64,000 nucleotides of DNA from Adiantum capillus-veneris (GCA_014529385.2 CM043963.1:95122412-95186411); one strand, 5' to 3'. Shown: positions 37,867 through 49,158, counted from the stretch's first letter. Program-made: numbers and translations. Notes: generated by a model from the sequence alone, not told the origin.

Positions 37867-40775
37867 TGAGATCCCCAACCAGCCAATACCAAGATCGGGA
37901 TGGAATCCTTGACAGGTCTCTGGGTGTAATAAAAATCAAAGTCTCTAGACAAGAAAAATTCAAGGAATAGACCTTTACCATTGACAATGGCTTGGGTCTA
38001 TAGCCTTAGAAGAATACCTAGTCCTGCCTTGTACTGGAAACAAGACAACGTATTAAAAGTCCAAAAAACTATATCGGCCCTATAACTTCCACAAATTGGG
38101 CTAAGGAATCATCAACCAATGCTTTTTTTCCCCTAACATATGTGAGGGCACAGCTGCTAGTGGACTCCTCTCCCAAGTGAAGAAGTTCTCTAACCGTTTT
38201 AGTGCGTAGCGATGGATAGTTACCTGACTAATCATGTCCACCCATCCATGATTGAAAACCTTAGTCAATCCCCACTTACCACCCCGCACTCACACAGGAT
38301 TCATTTATTTTCTAATTACTATCACATTGTTTTAACACTTAAAATAATAGTTTTTTAACTTTTTGTCACGGTAATTCCTTCAATCAATTATTAAAGACAG
38401 CATTGAAAACATTCTTTTAGAAAATAGACATCTTTAAACTTAAGACAGGGTATTGTCAATCAAAACATTGTTCATAATAACCATGACAAGTACTCTTCTT
38501 GTCTCAAGACCACCTAAGGGTTAAAAAAATAGCACCCATTCCTTATTCACAATCCAGAGTGGATAAACCCCCACCCAAGGTTCCGGGTGCCCATACACCA
38601 AACCAGTTGCCACCGGGCGGCTCCCCTAGGATAAAAGCGGTATCCTAACTTATGGAGAAACATCAAGACCTGACACGGAGTAGAAACTCATCGTTCATGG
38701 GGGTAACCGACTTGTCCGTAGCTAGAAAGCCATCATCATCATCAATTTATACCAAGGATTTGGAGGTGTCTTGAGACAAGCTATCTTAAGGATGATCAAT
38801 CATATCTTTCCTAATCCAAGCACTTTTAACCCAAAGAATTCTTTCCTACTTTAAAAACAAAATGCACGCTGGTTTCTTGGAAATCACCTTCCGTATACGG
38901 CCATTTAATCCTTTTCTGACTCTCTCACTCCTTACGTATGCAATGCTAACTTATAATAGAACTTAAACTATTTAAAGACTTAATTGAATAATGGCAAACC
39001 CACCTAGGACTGATCAGCCATCTACTGCTTCACTGGCGCTTGAAGACTCTCCTCTGTATGCCTACTACTAGGCCCAGCTTCATCATCGTGCGACACTTTA
39101 GTTCTTTTTAGAGTTGTGTACTCATCATCAGATGCAAGATTGCTCGGGTCCTTTTAGGTGCCATAAATTCTTATCCTTATAAAAAGGGCGTCTAATCATT
39201 AGGTAAATTATCCAAAAGCTAGACTTAGCCTTTGTATCCAATTTTACCAAAATCTAGGTTAAATTTGTAGTCTTAATTGGTAAACTCTTGACCTAGTAAT
39301 TTCTTATTTGTCTATATAGACATGATAGATTTTTCCACGGCTTCCCTAAGGGTTTTCTAAGCTAGCCTAATTTACTTATAATTTTGAATATCTTTTTCCT
39401 AATTTCTCTATCGAATTTTAAGCTTGAAATCTGTTTATTTTAAGCTTAATATTTATTCTATTTATTTTCTCTTAAAGATTTTGTTTCTCTCAACTTTATA
39501 TCACAGGTTTACACTTACTATAATCTTTCTAAAAACTTTTGACCGCAAAGTATATTTGTTTTAATTAATCTTTTGCTAAAAATAGAAATTTTCGTTAATT
39601 ATAGCTTTCTAAACTCACTAATTAACTATGGTATAAATATCACAAGTAGATAAGGATGTTTTTGACCTTTGGTAATTATCTTTAAATTTTTCAACTTAAT
39701 TATCTATTTTTCCTCTTTAACTTTTCCTTAAAAATTGAGTTTCTCTATTGAGATAATCAATTAAACTAATTATCTGAGATCAAAATAATTATCACAAGTT
39801 TCTTAAGATGTATTTTATCTCTAATAATTATCTCAAAGCTTTTTGAATTAGTTTGTTATTTTCAATCTTTATTTTTATTTAAAAGTAGTATTTTTGCTGA
39901 GATAATTAGTTAAACTAATTATTTGAGATTATGATAATTATCATGAATTTATTTAGATGTCTATTATCTCTGATAATTATCTCAAAGCTTTTTGCATTAG
40001 TTTGCTATTTTTCCCCTTTTATTTTCCCTTAAAAATAGTGTTTTTTTGTTGAGATAATTAATTAAACTAATTATTTGATATTAAAATAATTATCATGGAT
40101 TTTTTAAGATATATTTTATCTCTAATAATTATCTTAAAGCTTTTTGGATTACTTTGCTATTTTCTCCCTTTTATTTTCCATTAAAAATAGTGTTTTTCTG
40201 CTCAGATAATTAGTTTAACTAATTATCTCAGGATAAGATAATTATCATGGGTGCTTTAAAATGTAATTTACATCTGATAATTACCTCAAATATTTTTGCA
40301 TTAATTTGCTATTTTCCCCCTTTTATGTTTCCTTAAAAATAGTGTTTTTCTGTTGAGATAATTAGCTAAGCTAATTTTTGAGGTTACGATAATTATGAAG
40401 GTTTTTTAAAGATGTTTTTCACCTCTTATAATTATCTCAAAGCTTTTTGAATTAGTTTGTCATTTTCTCTCTTTTATTTTCTTTAAAAAACAGTGTTTTT
40501 CTACTAAGATGATTAATTAAACTAATTATATGAGGTTAAGATAAATATCACGGGTTTCTTAAGATAAGTTTTACCTCTGATAATTATCTCAAAGCTTTTT
40601 GAATTAGTTTACTATTTTCCCTTAAAAATAGTGTTTTTCTGTTGAGATAATTAGTTAAACTAGTTACCTGAGGTTAAGATAATTATCACGGGTTTCTTAA
40701 GATGATTTTTACCTTTGATAATTATCTGAAAGCTTTTTGGATTAGTTTTTTTTTCTCCCTTTTAGTAACTCCATA
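37867..40775 (-). repeat. Arm 2 of the inverted duplication
   Basis: This is the opposite-orientation homologue of 26540-29380. It starts TGAGATCCCCAACC (the complement of the arm 1 end) and carries the CCACTTACC, GGCGGCTCCCCTAGG and GATGAACG-type landmarks in reverse order. The far end, near 40775, meets the CACTA transposase gene at its last visible intron donor, so the arm appears to truncate that gene. Confidence 0.7.
39750..40760. repeat. AT-rich tandem array, about seven 150 bp units
   Basis: The anchor TCTCAAAGCTTTTTG recurs near 39835, 39985, 40137 (variant), 40290 (variant), 40440, 40590 and 40728. Each unit carries a near-palindrome of the type GATAATTAGTTAAACTAATT (ends in ATC) and ends AAAAATAGTGTTTTTCTG. 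The period is close to nucleosome spacing. Confidence 0.85.
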
Positions 40776-40817
40776 GCGTTTAAATGCTATCTATATTGTA
40801 TTTATTTTGCATACCTC

Positions 40818-43447
40818 CGGTTGTGACCTCAATCTAACAAAATCCTTTAAAGTCTTCAAGAATATCTCCAAGAAGAACATCCATCTAGAGTGAACCACCC
40901 CACAAATGGCAATCTCCTCAACAAGGTGAAGCAATAGGTGTATTTGGCTAACAAGGATTGTACGTGGGAATGCATCCTCAATAGCACACACTGCCTCTAC
41001 TGCTAGCTTATGGGCTACTGGTATGGCTTCTACTTCTATCTCCTTGGAGCTCACAAATCTACAAGGCAAACGTTATATAGTAGATGAAAAAAAATTCCAA
41101 AGTTCATGCATGCACAACATGATATAGTACTTGAAAAAAACCCATTACCTCACAATCTCACCCACTTTGAATACTGCAGCCTTCACCTTAGTGTCCCCAT
41201 AACCACTAATAGTTATGGGAAGTACAAACTACAAGCAATAAAACATCTTAGTGAATTTCAACCTATATATAAGGACACATAGACACCACAAATTGTTCTA
41301 CTCTTACCTGAAGGATTTTATGCCAATCATGGGATTTCAATCCATACAATTGAGTGGATCCACCCTTTTTGGTTTTTGTGAAAGCACCTTTGAGTGACCG
41401 CATATATCCCGTTGGATTTCTGATGGATGCAATAACTTGCTTTGTCCGCTCTTGGTCTGCCTTTGACATTATCCACGGTGCTTTTGGGAGAATCATATTT
41501 CTCCGCTCCCCCATGCGGGGCGTGGATGAAGGGGGGAGACGTCTAATGGCTCTTAAATCTTCCCTAGCACCCAATGAATCCTTCTTGCCAATTATGTGAT
41601 CCCATATAGCTTGCCCAACATTTTTTAATACATGCATAGGGTCCAATAAGTGCTGAATTTTCAACGAAGCCCAATAGGGGAGCGACAAGAAGATTGAGTA
41701 CCTCGACATACCCTTTGGCAACCCATTGGGAGGCGGTGAGGTACCATGATGCTCCTCCCAATGCTTCGCCCAATCAGCCATGTTCCAATGGAATGAATGC
41801 ACTCCATTGATAGGGGGAGCATATCTACGATGTGAAGGAGGTAGGAAGCGATGGTTGTTGGGATAGATCACCTTCCCAAGAAGAGGAGGTCTCTCTGTCA
41901 CAAGGGAAGGGCCACAAGTGGGACACGCACTATGTCCAGATGTTGCCAATCCCGCCAAGAGGTAAACAAACGTTACACATGAGACGATAAACCTAAAGCA
42001 AAGAGTACAATTAACATGTGCATACTTACCAGATACCTCTCCAAATCATGGGTAATCATGCATGGTCCACATGAAGATGCACTTGATGATGGCATTGCGG
42101 TCTCGTGGTGGCCGTGAAATGTCAATGACATCTATGCCTCTCCATAGTTCTTGAAGCTCATCAATAAGAGGCTACAGATATACATCCATGTTTTTTACCT
42201 TGTGCTTTCCTGGAATGAGAAGTGATAGTAAAATGTTTCCCTTTTTTGTTGCCTCCCAAGGCGGAATATTGTAGTTTACAACAACCACCGGCCAAGTGCT
42301 CCATGAAGTAGAGCGGTGCCCAAATGGATTCACTCCATCACTAGCTAACCCAATCCTCAAGTGACGAGGCTCATCCCTGAACTCTGGCCATGTGTCCTCT
42401 ATGTGCTTCCACGTTGGTGAGTCAGCTGGCACTCTCATAATACCATCTGTGGAGCGGTTTTTTGCATGCCAACTCAAAAGCTCGCTCGTACCCTTCGATC
42501 TAAACATGTGTTGGATGCGAGGGATGAGTGGAAAATGCCTCAAAACTTTACATGGAATTCTATTGCTCTGCATTCCTTCTTTGAACCTAGGCTCCCCGCA
42601 CGATGGACATGTGTCACAATCGGCATGCTCATTACGAAAGAGCACACAATCATTCACGCAAGCATGAATGCGATCATAATCCATCCCTAATGCAGTCACC
42701 ACTTGGCGGGCTTTTCGTCTACTCTCTGGCATGTGATTTCCAGCTGGCAGCATCTTTCCTAGCAACCTATCACAAGAAGAAAGTACATTAGAAGCTAATT
42801 TATGCACTCCACAAGCATCCTTCACAATCTGTAAACATACCTCAAAGTGCGTCAACACTAGCATTTCTCCATCCAAACATCGCGTGAAGGTTAAGGACTT
42901 CGAGAGAAGTCCTTAAAATGGATTAAGAGCATCTATCATATAGTGCGGTGTGTGCCAAATCGAGTAGCTCACTCCTCGTTCACTCGGAAGCTTCTTCGCA
43001 TGCACACTCTGGTTCATGCTCCTCCTCTCGTGCAAAGAGATCCTCAACCATTCTATGCAAATGGTCGTCTTCTACATCCACGTAAGGAGATGGGATGTGG
43101 TCACTTGGATAAGAGGGAGCAGCAGTACTTGGATGATTTGATGTGCTTCCTCCCTCTCTAATGGATTCCTGGCGCATGCGCTCTTCCACCCTTCTTTCCC
43201 CTCCTCCACCAACCACACGCCAATGTGGGGTGACGTCAATAGCCACAACAATTCGCAGATCGTTTGTTTCCATCCGTGCACGCTTGCGAGGATCGTCCCA
43301 TAGTCCATAATCTTCTACATGGCTCAAGCATATCCGTCGAAGTCGAGCAATGGCGCATTTGCACCGCACGCATGGGCATGGTAATCGCTCGGCCAACCAC
43401 CATGATCTATCCGGTTCAGTGGACGGGCCAAAATCATCCCAAGCAAC
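40818..43447 (-). CDS. CACTA transposase, TNP2 type, interrupted
   Basis: This is the DDE transposase that cuts CACTA elements at their ends. Exons on the minus strand are about 43447-42980 (transposase-associated domain, PCPCVRCKC), 42876-42030 (TNP2 core with VNDCVLFRNEHADCDTCPSC, GIMRVPADSPTWKHI, IGLASDGVNPFGHRSTSWS and NYNIPPW), 41998-41308 (HSACPTCGPS and LDPMHVLKNV), 41228-41149, and 41058 to about 40818 (DUF4218-like HLLLHLVEEIAICGVVHSRW). Most introns have clear GT-AG sites (GTAAGT at 42029, GTAAGA at 41307, GTAATG at 41148). Two in-frame stops are visible: TAG at 42172-42174 in DVYL-PLIDEL and TGA near 42045. The acceptor before 41998 does not phase well, and the link between the first two exons is unclear. 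The 3' end is cut off after the DUF4218 region. The gene is therefore probably dead but young. Confidence 0.85.
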
Positions 43448-43800
43448 CTACATTAATAAATTACATACACTAATTAAAATCAAATTACCAAAGAATGTTA
43501 ATAAAATATCAGTAAAAAGTAAAAATTAACCATTTAGGTAAAAATGTCAATTTCAAAGTACTAGAAATACTTTCATTTTATATATATTTTATAAAAAACA
43601 TAGTACCAATAGATTGTGAGGATCAAAAGTAATAATGTCAGAACGTGGCCATCTGTTTATTTGGCCCGAATTTGCACCGCGGTAATATACGCGGTAATGT
43701 TTGGGGTAAGAGACGCGGTAATGCTCGTGGTAATAGGAGCGGAAAATCAAATTTTAAATTTTTTTATAAATAGGGGCACCCACGTGCCCCGCGAAGTTCA
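43448..43800. promoter_or_regulatory. Divergent promoter region with GCGGTAAT motifs
   Basis: The interval lies between the first transposase exon (minus) and the leader of the second gene (plus). It contains a TATA box TATAAATAG at 43765-43773 for the plus gene and three GCGGTAAT copies plus a TGGTAAT variant at about 43680-43735. The same octamer is clustered at the element's right end. In Spm, TNPA binds repeated motifs of this kind both at the ends and at the promoter, so a similar role is plausible but inferred. Confidence 0.6.
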
Positions 43801-43954
43801 AAGCCCTAAAATTTGAATTTCATCGTCTTCTCCACAGAAGCCGAGAGCGCGAACCTCACAACCTTGAGCTCTACCTCCATCTCTACTCTTCTACTCTCCA
43901 CCATCTCTACTCTTCCACTCTCCTACCCTCTCCCAACAAGCGATTCAATTCCAT
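43801..43954 (+). other. Leader exon (5' UTR) of the second CACTA gene
   Basis: The segment runs from about 30 bp after the TATA box to a GTAAGT donor at 43955. It is rich in CTACTCTTC-type pyrimidine runs and has no credible start codon. The matching acceptor TGCAG lies at 45764, which gives an 1810 nt first intron containing the hairpin array. Confidence 0.6.
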
Positions 43955-43984
43955 GTAAGTTTTGTTGTTATGTTTTTTGATTTT

Positions 43985-44085
43985 TTCACACGCATACACA
44001 CACATGCATACACACACACGCATACACACATGCATACACTCATACACACGCATGCACACACATGCATACACACACACTAATTAGT
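43985..44085. repeat. (CA)n-rich CACACGCATA minisatellite
   Basis: Imperfect repeats of CACACGCATACACACATGCA lie just inside the first intron of the second CACTA gene. Confidence 0.85.
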
Positions 44086-44267
44086 GCATGTGTACGTTCT
44101 TTACACACTAATTAGTGTATGTGTACGTTCTTTACACACTAATTACATACACTAATTAGTGTAAGTAAAGACACACCAAAAATTAAATTTGTTAATTATT
44201 AGTTACTTGCAAAATCTAAACTTGTTAGATTTTATTACTTGCATAACCTAATATGTTAAATTTGGGA

Positions 44268-45420
44268 TTGGCCATGCACACACTAATTAGTGTGTGCATT
44301 GACCAATGTGATTGGTCAATGCACACACTAATTAGTGTGTTATTAGTGTGTGCATTGGCCAATGTGATTGGTCAATGCACACACTAATTAGTGTGTGATT
44401 AGTGTGTGCATTGGCCAATGTGATTGGTCAATGCACACACTAATTAGTGCTCATTAACACACACTAATTTGTGTGTGATTAGTGTGTGCATTGACCAATG
44501 TGATTGGTCAATGTACACACTAATTAGAGCTTTAGTGTGTGCATTGGCCAATGTGATTGGTCAATGCACACACTAATTAGTGTGTTATTAGTGTGTGCAT
44601 TGGCCAATGGGGTTGGCCAATTCACACACTAATTAGTGTGTGATTAGTGTGTGCATTGACCAATGTGATTGGTCAATGTACACACTAATTAGTGTGCTAT
44701 TAGTGTGTGCATTGGCCAATGTGATTGGTCAATGCACACACTAATTAGTGTGTGATTAGTGTGTGCATTGGCCAATGTGATTGGTCAATGCACACACTAA
44801 TTAGTGCTCATTAACACACACTAGTTTGTGTGTGATTAGTGTGTGCATTGACCAATGTGATTGGTCAATGTACACACTAATTAGTGTGCTATTAGTGTGT
44901 GCATTGGCCAATGTGATTGGTCAATGCACACATTAATTAGTTTTGGATTAGTGTGTGCATTGGTCAATTGGATTGGCCAATACACATATTATTTAGTGTA
45001 TGTGATTAGTGTGTGCATTGGCCAATGTGCATTAGTGTGTGCACAAGCCAATTACACAAGCCAATGCACACACTAATTAGTGTGTGCACAAGCCAATTAA
45101 ACAAGCCAATTATTCATGCCAATGCATACACTAATTAGTGTGTGCACAAACTAATGCACACACTAATTAGTGTGTGCACAATCTAATGCACACACTAATT
45201 AGTGTATGTTAAAACACACTAATTAGTGTGTGCACAAGCCAATTACACAAGCCATTGCACACACTAATTAGTGTGTGTTAACACACACTAATTAGTATGT
45301 GCACAAGCCAATTACACAAGCCAATGCACACACTAATTAGTGTATGTTAACACACACTAATTAGTGTGTGCACAAGCCAATTAAAAAAGCCAACACTAAA
45401 ACACACCCTAATTATGTTAA
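44268..45420. repeat. Array of hairpin units with paired CCAAT boxes
   Basis: About a dozen units of 50-65 bp each read TAGTGTGTGCATTGACCAAT, then GTG, then the exact reverse complement, so every unit is a perfect 20 bp stem with a 3 nt loop. Units are joined by CACACACTAATTAGTGTGTG, itself a perfect palindrome. From about 45030 a second unit type follows with ACAAGCCAATTACACAAGCC. A higher-order block of about 370 bp is repeated (44268 on and 44640 on). Each main unit carries an inverted pair of CCAAT boxes. The array lies inside the first intron of the second CACTA gene. Confidence 0.93.
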
Positions 45421-45626
45421 ATTAAACAACAATCAACACAAAAACAGAAACATACCTCCATGATTAAGTCGTAGGTGACGTATTAGGCCTCAATGACCGT
45501 CCAAGTGATCACGCAATTGATCACACTAATCATAAACACAATAATCTCCTATTAGTCAATACACACATTAATATCTTATTAGCACTCAAGGCTTTGCAAG
45601 ACTCTTTTATAGGTTGTAGACACACA

Positions 45627-45705
45627 TTGGATTCTTTCCACATTGGATTCTTTCAACATTGGATACTACAGAGAATCCAATGTTTGAAAAAAATCAATGT
45701 GTAAA
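45627..45705. repeat. Inverted repeat around ACATTGGATTC
   Basis: Three forward copies of (A)CATTGGAT(TCTTTC) at 45627-45670 face complementary GAATCCAATGT and ATCAATGTGT at 45674-45703. The result is an imperfect stem just upstream of the splice acceptor at 45764. Confidence 0.7.
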
Positions 45706-45767
45706 TTTTTAATCATATATTCAAATTTTATACCTTAGTTTAATCTTTGTCTTAATAAATGCAGACC

Positions 45768-47263
45768 ATGTCTTCTTCTTCCACACCACGCTTTCGCAGC
45801 ATTGAGGATTTCATGGCAGACGGGATGTCATATCCCGACGCTCTCTCTGCCTATCATTCACAAATGTTGCCTCAGCAGTCATCATCAAGGTTCGGCTGGT
45901 TTTGGGACGCTCTAGGTGGGTCCACTACCGTACCTTTGACCTATCCAAATGTGGAGAGGGCATTGCGTCTTCGGGCTAAGTGGTTAGGTTCACAGCAGAC
46001 CCTTACACAACGCTATTCACCGGCGCAGCTAGCAGCTTCTGGATTATCAGAGGTCTCTACTCCGACTGGTGGCACTCCATACCTGCAGAGTTTTCCAGCT
46101 ACAGCTCCAGGTTCAACTTTTCCTTCACAGGGTCCAACGCCCCAGGGTCCAACGCTGTTGGGTGCGACGCCACAGGGTCCGATGCCACGGGCGTCCACCT
46201 ATCCATCACCTATCCCACCTTCTGTCCCAGATTCACATCGGCTCTCTTCTGGCAGTCAGCGTCAGGGCAGCTCGCGCGCTAGCGTCGGTTGATCTCGATG
46301 AGGGAGCGGAGAGTTGTTGTTTTTTTTGGGCGGGGGGGGGGGGGGGGGAAGTACTACAGATTCTCCTCCACAGTCACCGCTCCTTGCTCCAGCAAAAGAT
46401 GAGGACCATGACATGCCTTCACCAGATGCTCGCGGGTTATACTACCAGGTTCATAGAGGAGGTATGGTGGATCTCGGGACAGCACAGGGCAAGAGATTTC
46501 GCACACACGTCAACCAATTAATCCACTCCACATATATCAATTGTTTTCTTAAATTTGATCAGCAAGATCCCTACAACCTCACATATATAGAGATAACCAT
46601 GCACATGCGTTCCCCCAACCCTGAGGGGCAACAATTCTCAAGGCAATGGTTGCAAGAGCATGTCAAAACATTTCTGAAGAACAAAAAATCTAGTGTGAGG
46701 AGAGCGGCAAAGAAGACAATGGAGTCTCCAGAGCATAGCTATCGGCCAGGAAATGTCCATGATGTGGAGTGGGAGACCGCTATGGGCGAGAAAGAGGACG
46801 AAAGGGCAACCGGTGCGAGGATGTATACGCATCAGGTTGAGGCCAGATCCCATCAGACTCCTACGCATTATGGTTCGGGAGAAAAAACGGCTTGGAAAGA
46901 CAAATATGTAAGTAAAAATATTAGTTTTATTGTAAAAAATCTAATGTTTTTCATTTAATTAATTGGTTGCTATTTTTTGTCAGTATAACATTACCACGAG
47001 TCACCCGACCAGAGAAGTGCAGAGATATAGAGAGAACCATACCGAGTATCAAACTTGGTGTTTGTTGTTTGAAAATCAAATGATCTCTCGAGAGGAGTTC
47101 GAAAATGCGTGCAGAAGTCTGCAACATGTAAGTTTAATCTTATCTAAATAATCAAATTGTTGATTTTATATCAAATATTAAATAACAAAGTGTTAATTGT
47201 TTCTTTTTTATGGTTTTGCAGAGTCAAGGAGTTCCACGTGAAATGCCGCCAACTCCCCCATGA
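45768..47263 (+). CDS. Second CACTA gene, TNPA-like / En-Spm family protein
   Basis: This is probably the DNA-binding partner of the transposase. The acceptor TGCAG at 45764 is followed by ATG at 45768 (MSSSSTPRFRSIEDFMADGM). The first coding exon has a Pro/Gln/Thr-rich middle and then a conserved domain, GLYYQVHRGGMVDLGTAQGK to KTAWKDKY (to 46907). A GTAAGT intron (46908-46983) leads to YNITTSHPTREVQRYRENHT to ACRSLQH (46984-47127), and another GTAAGT intron (47128-47221) to SQGVPREMPPTPP and a stop at 47263. All junctions are in phase 0. Two in-frame TGA codons lie near 46290-46304, just before a run of 17 G (46332-46348). They may be removed by a splice I cannot place, or mark a frameshift at the homopolymer. 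The gene is divergent from the transposase. Confidence 0.75.
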
Positions 47264-47450
47264 GCATCCTCTATTTTGTATACGCGGGCCCCGTTTGCCC
47301 TATCCCACATGACCATACTCTATTTTGTACACGCGGGCTTTTTTTGCCCTTTATGTAAATTCAATACCTATCATTTTTTGGCTCAATGTATTTCCAGATG
47401 TGATATTTAGTTGTAATTAATAATAATTTTGTAAAATAACTAAAATAAAT
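47264..47450. other. 3' flank of the second CACTA gene
   Basis: Two near copies of CATCCTCTATTTTGTATACGCGGGC (given in part as ATTTTGTAYACGCGGGC, at 47272 and 47323) form a short tandem duplication. The rest is AT-rich and may carry the poly-A signal. Confidence 0.6.
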
Positions 47451-47514
47451 AAAAAAACAGATGACTTTTTGGATGGTCCTACAAAGGACAATCCAAACGG
47501 TCATCTGTTTTTTT
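47451..47514. repeat. 30 bp hairpin with 4 nt loop
   Basis: The arms AAAAAAACAGATGAC...GGTCCT (47451-47480) and its complement (47485-47514) pair with three mismatches around the loop ACAA. It separates the 3' flank of the gene from the subterminal repeats and may act as a terminator or a binding structure. Confidence 0.85.
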
Positions 47515-47533
47515 ATAATAAATCCCTTCGCGG

Positions 47534-47760
47534 TAATGCTCGCGATAAGCCCAACGCGGTAATATGTGCGGGTACTGTTGCAGCAAAGCACGCGGTAATA
47601 TTTGTGGAAATATTGCCGCATCCATTACCGCATCAGTTACCGCTAGACCATTACCGCCAGCTTTGCCGCAGTATTTGCCGCGTACGGGAATTTTTATATT
47701 TCAAGTTTGTTTGTTTTTTTGTGGTAATGTGAGCGATAATACCGCGCATATGTTATAGTG
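47534..47760. repeat. CACTA subterminal repeats and terminus
   Basis: Three GCGGTAAT copies in one orientation (47540-47600) are followed by three ATTACCGC-type copies in the other (47620-47660), plus variants. The end is the CACTA terminus at 47760. This is the standard architecture of CACTA ends, where the element's own protein binds. Confidence 0.85.
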
Positions 47761-48697
47761 GAGGCTATTGTAGAAGAGAAGCGTAGACGTGTGAATGCTG
47801 ATGAAGGACCATCAAAAAGAGCTTCTAGAAGTGGGGGAAGAAGTGACTCAATGCCTTCCTAAACACCCTCGACACAAGTAGCATCTCAACAGAAAAGAAG
47901 AAAGAGCCAACAAAAGGTAAGACAAAGGGCCCAACTTATAAACTACAATCTGATATTGATGTTGTTACAGATTTAAAGAAAGTCTTGGAGGATAGGATTT
48001 TGAATAGAAAGATTGAATTTATTTTGGGAGAAGTTCTTGGCATTGCAAAGTGTGAATTACATGAGGAGATCATTGACATCATCAAGAGAAAGAGGCAAAC
48101 TCTTGTGAAGTTTCTTGTCCACAGGTTGAAGGAGAAACCTTGAAGACACAAGGGATGCATTTGCGAAATAAGGAGGATGATGGAGGTGTGGTAGGATGCT
48201 ACCAATCTAGTGGGAGAGTGAAGCAAGTGCATTTCTCAAATGATGATGAAGAAGTTGAAGCTATTCCTAGGAGCTACTATTCTTGAAGTCATTGGGCAAG
48301 GGCCACTACAGAAACTTTGGTCAAGGTAGGTGATCTTGAAGAGCCATTTGTTGCCTTGATTGACCATGATTTAGAAATAAAAATAATTTCAAAGAGTCTC
48401 TACAACAAGTGCAAATGGCCGATGGACACATATCATGGTTGGATGGTAAAAGTGCCAAACAATTCATTCGGTGAATTGTATGCAGCATGTCCAGGTGTGA
48501 AGGTGACAATAGGTGATGTAAAGATTGACCAAAACTTCTTTGTACAAGATACATCTTCATATCATCTCATCCTTAAACAGCCCTACATTGTAGGAGTTTG
48601 AATGGAAACAAAGGTAATGGACGATGGTTCAGCATATGCTAGGATACGCAGCAAAGATGGTAAACATGCTGTCCAATTTATCACAGTTTGTGTAAAC

Positions 48698-49158
48698 TGT
48701 AGACGGTTGGATAGTCACTATGGGGGAACGTCTTCTTAGAAGATGGGCAGCGAATCACTTAGTAATTACTACAATAAACCCGAAGTATATAAATAGGGCC
48801 CATTACATTTAATCGGGTTGGCAATTGTTATCACCTGGTTTAGCTCTTAATTAGCTATAATTGTACTTAAGAATCATTGGCAGTCTTGTCGGCTATACTT
48901 TCTCTCTGTAATCATATATGTTGTAATCTTGATCTGTAATCCTAATCATGGTATATATTTCAGTTATACTTACTTATCCTCCAGTCTTATGAATCTGAAC
49001 CTTATTTCCAGTACATCAGTCTGATTCTTATTTCAGTATCAACATTTCAGTCTAGTCTCTGATTCCTGTCCATTTTGCTGTCTGAAATCTTCCCACACTA
49101 GTAGCTGAAATCTTTCAACACTGGAATTGGCTGTCTCAAGAGATCAACTCCAATTCCA
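48698..49158 (+). repeat. 5' LTR of the gag-only element
   Basis: It starts TGTAGACGGTTGGATAG and ends CCAATTCCA. It contains a TATATAAATAGGG TATA box (about 48788). It is followed by TTTTGGCGATCACGG, the likely primer-binding site. Confidence 0.85.

Larger units (their letters stand above)
40790..47760. mobile_element. CACTA (En/Spm) DNA transposon, left end missing
   Basis: It holds a TNP2-type transposase gene (minus strand), a second TNPA-like gene (plus strand) and a subterminal repeat region ending in ACCGCGCATATGTTATAGTG at 47760, that is, CACTATAACATATGCGCGG read inward from the other strand, the diagnostic CACTA terminus. The opposite terminus was not found: the left side stops inside the transposase gene at about 40790, beside arm 2 of the inverted duplication. 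The three bases after the terminus are GAG, which would be the 3 bp duplication. It is inserted in the Ty3 element that continues at 47764. Confidence 0.85.

Noticed and set aside
44268-45420. CRISPR array
   Set aside because: The repeats are palindromic and contiguous with no unique spacers, and the context is a eukaryotic transposon intron.
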